Position numbers and translations under genes: made by a program
Origin: Streptomyces sp. R28
GTDB taxonomy: Bacteria; Actinomycetota; Actinomycetes; Streptomycetales; Streptomycetaceae
Length of the DNA stretch: 64,000 bases
Reading direction: 5' to 3'
Assembly: GCF_041052385.1 (NCBI RefSeq)
Contig: NZ_CP163439.1
Coordinates: 7,863,001-7,927,000 of the forward strand
The notes under the pieces: generated by a model
What the model was told of the DNA's origin: nothing
The model's database searches: none
The model's input: the letters and a program-made list of their open reading frames with translations, nothing else
Shown here: piece after piece, positions 54,391-63,229 of the stretch
How positions within the stretch are numbered: position 1 is the first letter of the stretch
Layout of the letters: each line of letters starts with the position of its first letter

Positions 54391-55086
54391 ATGCGTATTC
54401 CGGCGCACTCGGTATGCACCGCGATCCGGGACGACATCGTCGCCGGTGTCTACGAGCGCGGCAGCCGGCTCACCGAGGAACTCCTCGCGCGCCGCTACGG
54501 CGTCTCCCGCGTCCCCGTGCGGGAGGCCCTGCGCACCTTGGAGGCGGAGGGCTTCGTGGTGACCCGGCGGCACGCGGGCGCGTGCGTCGCCGAACCGACC
54601 GAGCAGGAGGCCGCCGACCTGCTGGAGATGCGCACCCTCCTGGAACCGCTCGGCGCCTCCCGGGCCGCCCAGCGGCGCACCGAGGCCCATCTGAAGGTCC
54701 TGCGCGGCCTCGTCAGGCTGGGCCAGGAGCGGGCCAGGCGGGGCAACAGCGAGGATCTGCGCTCCCTGGGGGGCTGGTTCCACGAGACGCTGGCCCAGGC
54801 CTGCGGCAGCCCCGCTCTGACCTCGATGCTGACCCAGCTGCGCCACAAGATCGCCTGGATGTACGCGGTGGAGTCGCCGGTCGACCCCGTGGAGTCCTGG
54901 ACCGAGCACGGCGCGATCGTGGACGCGGTGGCGCGCGGCGACAGTGACCGCGCCCGCGCGATCACGGCGCTGCACACCGAGCGCGCGATCTCCGCGCACC
55001 GCCTGCGGTTCGGCTCCGGCGGTGACCGCGCGGAGCGTGTGAGGAATTCGCAACATCCCGTAAACATGCCGAGCCTGCGACATTAA
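54391..55086 (+). CDS. GntR-family transcriptional regulator (FadR/FCD type)
   Basis: A 231-residue regulator. The winged helix-turn-helix is at about 5-72 (ELLARRYGVSRVPVREALRT); an FCD ligand-binding domain follows (about 80-205) with the usual His and Asp/Glu residues for a metal or carboxylate ligand (WFHETLAQACG, TEHGAIVDAV). The ATG at 54391 has GCGGAGG upstream; the open frame before it is not conserved. Ligand and targets are unknown. It is next to ptsH, but that gene is on the other strand. The stop is TAA, rare in this window. Confidence 0.9.
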   Translation: MRIPAHSVCTAIRDDIVAGVYERGSRLTEELLARRYGVSRVPVREALRTLEAEGFVVTRRHAGACVAEPTEQEAADLLEMRTLLEPLGASRAAQRRTEAHLKVLRGLVRLGQERARRGNSEDLRSLGGWFHETLAQACGSPALTSMLTQLRHKIAWMYAVESPVDPVESWTEHGAIVDAVARGDSDRARAITALHTERAISAHRLRFGSGGDRAERVRNSQHPVNMPSLRH

Positions 55087-55179
55087 CACGGGCGCCGTAT
55101 ACAAAGAGGAGATATTTGGCGGCGGGTAATTTCCGCTGCCCTTTTTCAGGTTGTGCGTGAATTCCATGGCCGCCTGCCG

Positions 55180-55223
55180 AAAAACAGCGAAGCCGCGTCG
55201 GCCGGAAAGGCAGACGCGGCTTC
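55180..55223 (-). terminator. Rho-independent terminator of ptsH
   Basis: On the - strand: GAAGCCGCGTC / GACGCGGCTTC stem (11 bp, arms 55213-55223 and 55189-55199) followed by a T-run from the AAAAA at 55180-55184. It lies about 30 bp after the ptsH stop codon. Confidence 0.88.
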
Positions 55224-55254
55224 ACCGTGTGCAGCGGAAGCCCGCTCAGGTCAT

Positions 55255-55536
55255 TCAGACCGTCTCGGGAAGCTCCTCGAGGCCCTCGGAGACCAGCTTC
55301 GCCAGACGGTCGAGGGCAGCGTCCGCGCCCTCGGCCTCGGAGGCGAGGACGATCTCCTCGCCACCCTGGGCGCCCAGGCCCAGAACGGCCAGCATGGAGG
55401 CCGCGTTGACGGGGTTGCCGTCGGCCTTGGCGATCGTCACCGGGATACCTGCGGCCGTGGCGGCCCGGACGAAGATGGAAGCGGGGCGGGCGTGAAGGCC
55501 CTCGGCCCAGCCGACGTTGACGCGGCGCTCAGCCAT
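55255..55536 (-). CDS. ptsH: Phosphocarrier protein HPr
   Basis: A 93-residue HPr of the PTS sugar transport system. The phosphorylated His is in GLHARPAS (residue 15) and the regulatory Ser region is in AASMLAVLGLGAQ. It accepts phosphate from enzyme I and passes it to sugar-specific EIIA proteins. ATG start; a strong hairpin terminator follows. The gene lies between the GntR gene and the GNAT/acyl-CoA synthetase gene, all of the Streptomyces core. Confidence 0.96.
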   Translation of the reverse strand: MAERRVNVGWAEGLHARPASIFVRAATAAGIPVTIAKADGNPVNAASMLAVLGLGAQGGEEIVLASEAEGADAALDRLAKLVSEGLEELPETV

Positions 55537-55714
55537 GTGATGCTGCCCTTCGGTGTTCAGGGTTGTCTAGACCAGTTTCCCACACCCGTGAAGCATGCCG
55601 GGAGGGACAAACCGCCCCTCCTCAGGTGGCCGTCGGGTCGCGGCCTCGACCCGACATACGTCCTCCACAGACTGCCTCGCGCCGTTGTCGTACGCGAGCC
55701 GTACCCTGGGCCCC

Positions 55715-58564
55715 ATGCAGAGCGCCTCGGACCGGCACGAGTACCCCGCCCACTGGGAAGCCGACGTGGTGCTGCGCGACGGCGGCACCGCACGCATCCG
55801 CCCCATCACCGTTGATGACGCCGAGCGCTTGGTCAGCTTCTACGAGCAGGTCTCGGACGAGTCGAAGTACTACCGCTTCTTCGCGCCCTACCCGCGTCTG
55901 TCCGCAAAGGACGTCCACCGCTTCACGCACCACGACTTTGTGGACCGGGTGGGACTCGCGGCCACAGTGGGCGGCGAGTTCATCGCAACCGTACGCTACG
56001 ACCGGATCGGCGCCGACGGAATGCCCGCGTCCGCACCTGCCGACGAGGCCGAGGTCGCCTTCCTCGTCCAGGACGCCCACCAGGGGCGCGGCGTCGCCTC
56101 CGCCCTCCTCGAACACGTCGGCGCGGTCGCGCGCGAGCGCGGGATCCGCCGGTTCGCCGCCGAGGTGCTGCCCGCCAACTCAAAGATGATCAAGGTGTTC
56201 ACGGACGCTGGGTACACCCAGAAGCGCAGCTTCGAGGACGGCGTCGTACGCCTGGAGTTCGACCTGGAGCCGACGGACCGCTCGCTCGCCGTGCAGTACG
56301 CGCGCGAGCAGCGCGCCGAGGCGCGGTCCGTGCGGCGGCTGCTGGTGCCCGGCTCCGTCGCCGTCATCGGCACCGGCCGCACGCCCGGCGGGGTGGGCCG
56401 CAGCGTCCTGGGCAACATCAGGGACGCCGGGTTCACCGGGCGGCTGTACGCCGTGAACAAGGCGTTCCCGGAGGACCTCAAGGAGCTCGACGGCGTGCCC
56501 GCGCACCGGTCCGTGCGGGACATCGACGGGCCCGTCGACCTCGCGGTGGTCGCCGTGCCGGCCGAGTACGTCCCCGACGTGGTCACCGAGTGCGGCGAGC
56601 ACGGCGTGCAGGGGCTGGTCGTGGTCTCCTCCGGATACGCCGAGAGCGGGCCCGACGGGCGCGAGCGGCAGCGCGAACTCGTCCGGCACGCGCGCGCGTA
56701 CGGCATGCGCATCATCGGGCCGAACGCCTTCGGGATCATCAACACCTCCGCCGACGTACGACTGAACGCCTCACTGGCACCCGAGATGCCCCGTCCCGGC
56801 CGGATCGGGTTGTTCGCCCAGTCCGGTGCCATCGGGATCGCGCTGCTGTCCCGGCTGCACCGGCGCGGCGGCGGGGTCACCGGGGTCACGGGCGTGTCGA
56901 CCCTGGTCTCGTCGGGCAACCGGGCCGACGTGTCCGGCAACGATGTCCTGCAGTACTGGTACGACGACCCGGACACCGACGTCGTACTGATGTACCTGGA
57001 GTCCATCGGCAACCCGCGCAAGTTCACCCGCCTCGCGCGGCGTACGGCTGCGGCGAAACCGTTGGTCGTGGTGCAGGGGGCGCGGCACGGCGGCGCGGCG
57101 CCGCAGGGGCATGCGGTCCGGGCCACGCGGTTGCCGCACACCACGGTGTCCGCGCTGCTGCGGCAGGCCGGGGTGATCCGGGTGGACACGATCACCGAGC
57201 TGGTGGACGCGGGGCTGCTGCTCGCGCGTCAGCCACTGCCGGCCGGGCCGCGCGTGGCGATCCTCGGGAACTCCGAGTCGCTGGGGCTGCTGACGTACGA
57301 CGCGTGCCTGTCCGAGGGGCTGCGGCCGCTGCCGCCGCTGGATCTGACGACGGGGGCGTCGGCCGCGGACTTCCGGGCGGCACTGGCGCGCGCGTTGGCG
57401 GACGACACCTGCGACGCGGTGGTGGTGACGGCGATCCCGGCGATCGGGGAGGTGTCGCCGGGGGACGCGGAACTGGCGGAGGCGCTGCGGTCGGCGGCCG
57501 AGGGAGTGCCGGGGAAGCCGGTGCTGGTGGTGCACGTGGAGCTGGGCGGCCTGGCGGAGGCCCTGTCGGCCGCGGCGAGCACCGCACCACAGGCGGGCAG
57601 GACGGCGCCCGGCACCTCACTGCGTGCCACCCACCCGTTCCGCCCCCTGGACTTCCCTGCCGAGACACCGCCCGAGCAGTCGGACACCTCGGAGAAGGCC
57701 CCCCGACTCATCCCCGCCTACCCCGCGGCCGAACGCGCCGTCCGCGCCCTCGCTGAAGCCGTCAAGTACTCCCAGTGGCGGCGCGAGGCGGCCGACCCCG
57801 GGAAGGTGCCGGAGTACGAGGACATCGACGAGAAGGGCGCCGCCCAGCTGATCGGCGGCCTGCTCGCGCGCGGGCAAGGGCTCACGCTCGGCATGGACGA
57901 GACCTGCGACCTGCTCGGCAAGTACGGCATCCATGCGCACCGCGCCCTGCACGCGCCCACCCCCGACGCCGCCGCCGACGCCGCCCACACCCTCGGCTAC
58001 CCCGTCGCCCTCAAGGCCACCGCCCCGCATCTGCGCCACCGCGCCGACCTCGGCGGCGTACGGCTCGATCTGGCGGACGAGGAGCAACTGCGGCGGGCGT
58101 ACGCCGAGTTGTCCGAGCTGTTCGGCAGGCCGGAGGAGCTGCGGCCGGTCGTGCAGAGCATGGCGCCGCGCGGCGTCGACACCGTCGTACGGGCCGTGAT
58201 CGACCCGGCGGCCGGCGCCGTGCTGTCCTTCGGCCTCGCCGGGGCCGCCTCACAGTTGCTCGGCGACACCGCGCACCGGCTGATCCCGGTCACCGACCGC
58301 GACGCGACCTCGATCGTCCGCTCGATCCGGACGGCACCGCTCCTGTTCGGCTGGCGTGGCTCCACGCCCGTCGACACACCTGCCCTGGAGGAGCTGCTGC
58401 TGAGGGTGTCGAGGCTGGTCGACGACCACCCGGAGGTCGTCGCGGTCACCCTGGAGCCGGTCGTCGTCGCCACCCACGGCCTGAGCGTGCTCGGCGCCTC
58501 GGTACGCCTCGCGCCACCGCCTGCCCGCGACGACCTTGGGCCGAGGACCCTCCCGACCTACTGA
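55715..58564 (+). CDS. GNAT acetyltransferase fused to an NDP-forming acyl-CoA synthetase-like protein (Pat-type)
   Basis: A 949-residue fusion. The N-terminal GNAT domain (about 20-190; acetyl-CoA loop VQDAHQGRGVASALL) is followed by a CoA-binding domain (about 205-330, SVAVIGTGRTPGGVGRSVLG), succinyl-CoA ligase-like domains (about 345-640; FAQSGAIGIALLSRL) and an ATP-grasp domain (about 715-940). Such proteins acetylate lysines, for example on acetyl-CoA synthetase; the synthetase part is often catalytically silent. The ATG at 55715 has no clear ribosome site, so the mRNA may be leaderless; an earlier in-frame start at 55595 is less likely. It is transcribed away from ptsH. Confidence 0.9.
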   Translation: MQSASDRHEYPAHWEADVVLRDGGTARIRPITVDDAERLVSFYEQVSDESKYYRFFAPYPRLSAKDVHRFTHHDFVDRVGLAATVGGEFIATVRYDRIGADGMPASAPADEAEVAFLVQDAHQGRGVASALLEHVGAVARERGIRRFAAEVLPANSKMIKVFTDAGYTQKRSFEDGVVRLEFDLEPTDRSLAVQYAREQRAEARSVRRLLVPGSVAVIGTGRTPGGVGRSVLGNIRDAGFTGRLYAVNKAFPEDLKELDGVPAHRSVRDIDGPVDLAVVAVPAEYVPDVVTECGEHGVQGLVVVSSGYAESGPDGRERQRELVRHARAYGMRIIGPNAFGIINTSADVRLNASLAPEMPRPGRIGLFAQSGAIGIALLSRLHRRGGGVTGVTGVSTLVSSGNRADVSGNDVLQYWYDDPDTDVVLMYLESIGNPRKFTRLARRTAAAKPLVVVQGARHGGAAPQGHAVRATRLPHTTVSALLRQAGVIRVDTITELVDAGLLLARQPLPAGPRVAILGNSESLGLLTYDACLSEGLRPLPPLDLTTGASAADFRAALARALADDTCDAVVVTAIPAIGEVSPGDAELAEALRSAAEGVPGKPVLVVHVELGGLAEALSAAASTAPQAGRTAPGTSLRATHPFRPLDFPAETPPEQSDTSEKAPRLIPAYPAAERAVRALAEAVKYSQWRREAADPGKVPEYEDIDEKGAAQLIGGLLARGQGLTLGMDETCDLLGKYGIHAHRALHAPTPDAAADAAHTLGYPVALKATAPHLRHRADLGGVRLDLADEEQLRRAYAELSELFGRPEELRPVVQSMAPRGVDTVVRAVIDPAAGAVLSFGLAGAASQLLGDTAHRLIPVTDRDATSIVRSIRTAPLLFGWRGSTPVDTPALEELLLRVSRLVDDHPEVVAVTLEPVVVATHGLSVLGASVRLAPPPARDDLGPRTLPTY

Positions 58565-58616
58565 GACCGCCGTGAGCGGTGCCTCGCAGTCAGTGGGCCC
58601 CCGTAGGATGGGCGTC

Positions 58617-59204
58617 ATGGCCAAGACCAGTACGACGACCCAGGGGCTGCGAGCGGCGATCGAGCGCAGCGGCTACTACCCGGCCCTCGTGGCCGAGGCG
58701 GTGGAGGCCGCTGTGGGCGGCGAGCCGATCCGGTCGTACCTGGTCCATCAGGAGACGACGTTCGACCAGAACGAGGTGCGGCGGCATGTGACCGTGCTCG
58801 TCCTCACCGGCAACCGCTTCATCGTCAGCCACACCGACGAGCAGGCCGCCGACAGCACCTCCCCGACGCCGTACGCCACGACGTCCACGGAGTCCGTGAA
58901 GCTCGGCCGGATCTCGTCGGTGGTGGTCAGCCGTGTGGTCGCCAATCCGGAGCAGTACCAGCCGGGCACGCTGCCCCGCGAGGTCGTGCTGACCATCGGC
59001 TGGGGTGCCGTCTCCCGTATCGACCTGGAGCCCGCCGCCTGCGGCGACCCCAACTGCGAGGCCGACCACGGCTACACGGGCAACTCCACGGCGGACGACC
59101 TCAGCCTGCGGGTCAGCGAGGCCGGTGACGGCCCGGAGACGGTGCGCCAGGCGCTCGTCTTCGCGCAGTCGCTCTCCGAGGCGACGGCGGACGTCACCCG
59201 CTGA
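58617..59204 (+). CDS. DUF5998 family protein
   Basis: A 195-residue protein of the actinobacterial DUF5998 type: TTQGLRAAIERSGYYPALV at the start, QNEVRRHVTVLVLTGNRF and GDPNCEADHGYTG are characteristic. No catalytic motif is evident and no membrane segment. The ATG at 58617 follows AGGATGGGCG. It ends one base before the ATG of the phosphodiesterase gene, so the pair is probably co-translated. The function is unknown. Confidence 0.85.
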   Translation: MAKTSTTTQGLRAAIERSGYYPALVAEAVEAAVGGEPIRSYLVHQETTFDQNEVRRHVTVLVLTGNRFIVSHTDEQAADSTSPTPYATTSTESVKLGRISSVVVSRVVANPEQYQPGTLPREVVLTIGWGAVSRIDLEPAACGDPNCEADHGYTGNSTADDLSLRVSEAGDGPETVRQALVFAQSLSEATADVTR

Positions 59205-59205
59205 G

Positions 59206-60399
59206 ATGATCCAGTCCACCGCCTGGGACTCCCACCCGGAACCTCTCGCCGTCGAATCCGCGCCCGTCCCCGAGTACGGCAGCGGCTCGCTCGCCGATCT
59301 GCTGCCCACACTGGCCGCAGGCATGGCCGTACCGGAGATGACCGCCGCGATCCCCGAGCTGACCGCCACCGACCGCAACTGCGTGTTCCTGGTGGACGGC
59401 CTCGGCTGGGAGCAGCTCAAGGCGCACCCCGATGAGGCGCCGTTCATGACCTCGCTCCTGAGCAGCTCGCGCGGCGGCACCGGACGCCCGATCACCGCCG
59501 GCTACCCGGCGACCACCGCGACCTCCCTCGCCTCCGTCGGCACCGGCCTGCCGCCGGGCGCGCACGGCCTGCCCGGGTACACCGTGCGCAACCCCGAAAC
59601 CGGCGAGCTGATGAACCAGCTGCGCTGGAACCCGTGGACGTCGCCGCGCGTCTGGCAGCCCTACCCCACGGTCTTCCAGCTGGCGCACCAGGCGGGCGTG
59701 CACGCGGCCCAGGTGTCGTCGCCCACCTTCCAGAACACTCCGCTGACCAAGGTCGCGCTCAGCGGCGGCACGTTCCACGGGCGGCTGACCGGCGAGGACC
59801 GTATGGACCTGGCGGCCGAGCAACTGGCCGCGGGCGACCGCTCCCTGGTCTACACGTACTACGCCGAACTGGACGGCGCCGGCCACCGCTTCGGCGTCGA
59901 CTCGGACACCTGGCGCGGCCAGCTCATGTACGTCGACCGGCTCGTCCAGCGCCTCGCCGAGCAGCTGCCGCCGCGCAGCGCGCTCTACGTCACCGCCGAC
60001 CACGGCATGATCGATGTGCCCTTCGACGAGCAGCACCGCATCGACTTCGACGAGGACTGGGAGCTGCGTGCCGGTGTCGCCCTGCTGGGCGGCGAGGGCC
60101 GGGCGCGCCACGTCTACGCGGTGCCCGGCGCCGCGAACGACGTCCTGACCTGCTGGCGCGAGGTGCTCGGCGAACAGTTCTGGGTGGCCTCCCGGGACGA
60201 GGCGATCGCCGCGGGCTGGTTCGGGCCACGGATCGACGAGCGTGTCCACGACCGTATCGGTGACGTGGTCGCGGCCGCGCGGGACGACGTCCTGATCATC
60301 GCGTCCGAGCGGGAGCCGAAGGAGTCGGCGATGGTCGGCAACCACGGCTCGATGACCCCCGCCGAGCAGTTGGTCCCCCTGCTCGAAGTACGCTCCTGA
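59206..60399 (+). CDS. Nucleotide pyrophosphatase/phosphodiesterase, alkaline phosphatase superfamily
   Basis: A 397-residue metal-dependent phosphodiesterase/pyrophosphatase. The first metal Asp is in FLVDGLGWEQL, the Thr nucleophile in YPATTATSL, and later ligands in ELDGAGHRFG and TADHGMIDVP; a final His is in GNHGSMT. No signal peptide is apparent, so it is probably cytoplasmic. It is translationally coupled to the DUF5998 gene and followed by thymidine kinase after 70 bp, probably one operon. The substrate is not evident from sequence. Confidence 0.9.
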   Translation: MIQSTAWDSHPEPLAVESAPVPEYGSGSLADLLPTLAAGMAVPEMTAAIPELTATDRNCVFLVDGLGWEQLKAHPDEAPFMTSLLSSSRGGTGRPITAGYPATTATSLASVGTGLPPGAHGLPGYTVRNPETGELMNQLRWNPWTSPRVWQPYPTVFQLAHQAGVHAAQVSSPTFQNTPLTKVALSGGTFHGRLTGEDRMDLAAEQLAAGDRSLVYTYYAELDGAGHRFGVDSDTWRGQLMYVDRLVQRLAEQLPPRSALYVTADHGMIDVPFDEQHRIDFDEDWELRAGVALLGGEGRARHVYAVPGAANDVLTCWREVLGEQFWVASRDEAIAAGWFGPRIDERVHDRIGDVVAAARDDVLIIASEREPKESAMVGNHGSMTPAEQLVPLLEVRS

Positions 60400-60469
60400 C
60401 GCCCTGCACGTCATCGCCGACGTCGTCACCTCCCGACCGATCTCCTCACCGAAAGGTGCTCAACCCGCC

Positions 60470-61117
60470 ATGCCCGAGCTGGTGTTCTTCTCCGGAACGA
60501 TGGACTGCGGGAAGTCGACGCTGGCTCTGCAGATCGAGCACAACCGTTCGGCGCGTGGTCTCGTGGGCATGATCTTCACGCGCGACGACCGTGCGGGTGA
60601 AGGCAAGCTGTCCTCGCGGCTCGGCCTGGTCACGGACGCGGTGGAGGTCGAGGACGGCACGGACCTGTACGCGTACCTCGTCGACCCCCTCTCCCGGGGA
60701 CGCCGCGCGGACTCCGTCATCGCCGACGAGGCCCAGTTCCTCGCACCGAACCAGATCGACCAACTCGCGCGTGTGGTCGACGACCTGGGCCTCGACGTCT
60801 ACGCCTTCGGCATCACCACCGACTTCCGCTCCAAGCTGTTCCCGGGCTCCCAGCGCCTGGTGGAACTCGCCGACCGGGTCGAGGTGCTCCAGGTCGAGGC
60901 CCTGTGCTGGTGCGGCGCCCGCGCCACGCACAACGCCCGCACGATAGGCGGCGAGATGGTCGTCGAGGGCGCCCAGGTGGTCGTCGGCGACGTCAACCAG
61001 GCGGACGCCGTCGGCTACGAGGTCCTGTGCCGCCGCCATCACCGCCGCCGTATGACGGCGGCCAGCGCCCGGGCGGCGGCGCTGTCCCCGGACGTCCTGC
61101 CGGTGCAGCCGGCCTGA
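60470..61117 (+). CDS. tdk: Thymidine kinase (type II)
   Basis: A 215-residue thymidine kinase. The P-loop is GTMDCGKST; the catalytic Glu is in DEAQF; the lasso-domain zinc cysteines are present (ALCWCGARATHNAR and VLCRRHH). It phosphorylates thymidine for salvage. ATG with GAAAGG upstream. It is the last gene of a small + strand operon and converges on the VOC gene. Confidence 0.94.
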   Translation: MPELVFFSGTMDCGKSTLALQIEHNRSARGLVGMIFTRDDRAGEGKLSSRLGLVTDAVEVEDGTDLYAYLVDPLSRGRRADSVIADEAQFLAPNQIDQLARVVDDLGLDVYAFGITTDFRSKLFPGSQRLVELADRVEVLQVEALCWCGARATHNARTIGGEMVVEGAQVVVGDVNQADAVGYEVLCRRHHRRRMTAASARAAALSPDVLPVQPA

Positions 61118-61175
61118 GCCGCTGCCCCGATCGGAGTCCGGGCCCCAAGCCGCCCCGCGCCACCCCTGAGTGCCG

Positions 61176-61979
61176 TCAGCGCGGATTCTGGATCAGGGAG
61201 AACCGGGCCCCCTCCGGATCCGCCACCGTCGCCACGCGGCCGTGCGCGCTGTCGTGGGCCGCTTTGAGGACATGGCCGCCGAGCTCGCCGATCCGCTCCA
61301 GTGCCTCGTCCGTGTCGGCGACTTCGAAGTACGTCATCCAGTGCGGGCCCCGGTCGCGCGGCAGGGCGTTGCCGACGCCGTGGATGCCGGCGACCGGGCG
61401 GCCGTCGATGTGCAGGGTGACGTAGTCGAAGTCGGCGGAGACCACCGGCTCCTCCTCGTAGGCGAACACGCTCTCGTAGAACTTGGCGACGTTGACGGAC
61501 TCGAAGGTCAGCAGCTCGTTCCAGGCGGGGGTGCCGGGCACGCCCGTGACGGCGGTGCCGAGGTGGGCCGCCGTCTGCCAGATGCCGAAGACGGCGCCGG
61601 CGGGGTCGGAGCAGATCGCCATCCGGCCGGCCTCGGCGGCGTCCAGCGGGCCCACCCCGACGGTGCCGCCGCACAGCCGTACCGTCTCGGCGGTCAGGTC
61701 CACGTCGTTCGAGGCGAGGTAGGGCGTCCAGGCGATGGGGAGGTGGCGGTCGGGCGGCAGCTGGCCGATGCCGGCCACCTCATTGCCGTCGAGCAGGGCC
61801 CGCACATAGGGGCCGAGTTGCTGGGGGCCGGGCTGGAACTCCCAGCCGAACAGCGCTCCGTAGAACTCCTGGGTCGCGGCCGGCCCGTGCACCATCAGGC
61901 TCACCCAGCAGGGCGTGCCGGGCGTGTGCCGGGCGTGCGTCGCGCCGTTCGGGCCGGCCGACCCCCGTGCCTCGGTCAT
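61176..61979 (-). CDS. VOC (glyoxalase/bleomycin-resistance fold) protein, two domains
   Basis: A 267-residue protein with two tandem VOC domains (about 22-140 and 150-265). The first has WVSLMVHGPAATQEFYGALF and the second WNELLTFESVNVAKFYESVF; each ends in DPAGA/DPEGA followed by a beta-strand (ICSDPAGAVFGIW and VADPEGARFSLIQ). Members of this subfamily are annotated as hydroxylases or antibiotic-binding proteins without firm evidence. It is transcribed away from the rhodanese gene. Confidence 0.85.
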   Translation of the reverse strand: MTEARGSAGPNGATHARHTPGTPCWVSLMVHGPAATQEFYGALFGWEFQPGPQQLGPYVRALLDGNEVAGIGQLPPDRHLPIAWTPYLASNDVDLTAETVRLCGGTVGVGPLDAAEAGRMAICSDPAGAVFGIWQTAAHLGTAVTGVPGTPAWNELLTFESVNVAKFYESVFAYEEEPVVSADFDYVTLHIDGRPVAGIHGVGNALPRDRGPHWMTYFEVADTDEALERIGELGGHVLKAAHDSAHGRVATVADPEGARFSLIQNPR

Positions 61980-62275
61980 CGTCACTCTCTCCTCGGCCTC
62001 TCGTGGTGGCCGTGTCGCGTCCGTGGTCCGGACCCCCGAGCCGATGCTCGCACCACCCGTGGCCGCGCGCGCTGCGGGCACGCCGCCGCACGACGGCCGG
62101 TGCCCGGAGGATGCCCGGTGTGCGATTTACCGCCCGTTTCCGTGCGATTGCCGAGGGAGGTCGATCGGCTGTACAGCATGTGCTCGATCCCGTACGCCTC
62201 GTGATCGAGTCTGTCCGGCGGGCAGAGTAGCCGGAGCCGGGCGATGCGGCCACCCCGTGCGCAAGGATGGGGGCC

Positions 62276-63127
62276 ATGAACGTCATCATTTCCGCATCCG
62301 AACTCGCGAGCGAACTGACGGGCGAGAACTCGCCGGTGCTGCTCGACGTCCGCTGGCAGCTGACCGTGGCCAAGGCGGCCGGCGAGCCGCCGTTCGACGG
62401 CCGGACCGCGTACCGGGCCGGGCACATCCCCGGCGCGGTCTACGTCGACCTGGACCGGGAACTGGCCTCCGCGCCCGGTTCGCGCGGCCGTCACCCGCTG
62501 CCGGACTTGGCCGAATTCGGCGCGGCGATGCGCAGGTCGGGCGTGTCGTCGTCGGCGTCGGTGGTCGTGTACGACGGCGGGCAGGGCTGGGCAGCGGCCC
62601 GCGCGTGGTGGCTGCTGCGCTGGACGGGTCACCCGGATGTGCGGGTCCTCGACGGCGGGTTGCCGACCTGGCAGGGGTCGCTGGAGACCTCGGTCCCGAC
62701 TCCGGCGGAGGGTGACTTCGAGCCGGTGCCGGGGGCGACGGGGCTGCTCGACGCCGACGGTGCCGCGGCGCTCGCTCGATCGGGCGTACTTCTGGACGCG
62801 CGAGCGGGGGAGCGGTACCGCGGAGAGGTCGAGCCGATCGATCCGGTCGGCGGCCACATCCCGGGCGCGGTGTCCGCCCCCACGAACGAGAACGTCGGCG
62901 CGGACGGCCGCTTCCTGCCCGCCGAGGAACTCGGGGCCCGCTTCAAGGCGCTGGGCGCCTCCGAGGGCGCGGAGGTCGGCGTGTACTGCGGCTCGGGCGT
63001 CTCCGCCGCACACCAGGTGCTGGCGCTGGCGGTAGCCGGCGTTCCGGCGGCCCTGTACGTCGGTTCGTGGTCGGAGTGGTCGTCGGATTCGTCGCGGCCG
63101 GTGGCTGTCGGGCCGGATCCGCAGTAG
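62276..63127 (+). CDS. Thiosulfate/3-mercaptopyruvate sulfurtransferase (tandem rhodanese)
   Basis: A 283-residue two-domain rhodanese. The N-terminal domain lacks the cysteine (VVVYDGGQGWAA); the C-terminal active loop is VYCGSGVSAAH with the persulfide Cys. CRGHIPGA-type family motifs are present as RAGHIPGAVY and GGHIPGAVSAP. It transfers sulfur to cyanide or thiols. The ATG at 62276 is chosen over one at 62267 since homology (MNVIISASEL) starts there. An 18-bp hairpin follows the stop. Confidence 0.9.
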   Translation: MNVIISASELASELTGENSPVLLDVRWQLTVAKAAGEPPFDGRTAYRAGHIPGAVYVDLDRELASAPGSRGRHPLPDLAEFGAAMRRSGVSSSASVVVYDGGQGWAAARAWWLLRWTGHPDVRVLDGGLPTWQGSLETSVPTPAEGDFEPVPGATGLLDADGAAALARSGVLLDARAGERYRGEVEPIDPVGGHIPGAVSAPTNENVGADGRFLPAEELGARFKALGASEGAEVGVYCGSGVSAAHQVLALAVAGVPAALYVGSWSEWSSDSSRPVAVGPDPQ

Positions 63128-63135
63128 ACGGACGC

Positions 63136-63175
63136 AGCACGAGGGCCGCGTGGCAACCCACGCGGCCCTCGTGCT
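63136..63175. terminator. Strong hairpin between rhodanese and sepH genes
   Basis: Perfect 18-bp stem AGCACGAGGGCCGCGTGG / CCACGCGGCCCTCGTGCT with loop CAAC. There is no T-tract on either side, but the position between convergent genes makes it a probable terminator for both. Confidence 0.8.
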
Positions 63176-63229
63176 CGTACGGCCGCATCCACAGCCGTAC
63201 GACCGACTGCTCCTGCTTGCCTGCTCCTG

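Noticed and set aside
62183..62209. Inverted repeat CTCGATC-N13-GATCGAG before the rhodanese gene
   Set aside because: Possible operator, but 7-bp arms of this composition are expected by chance and nothing else supports it.
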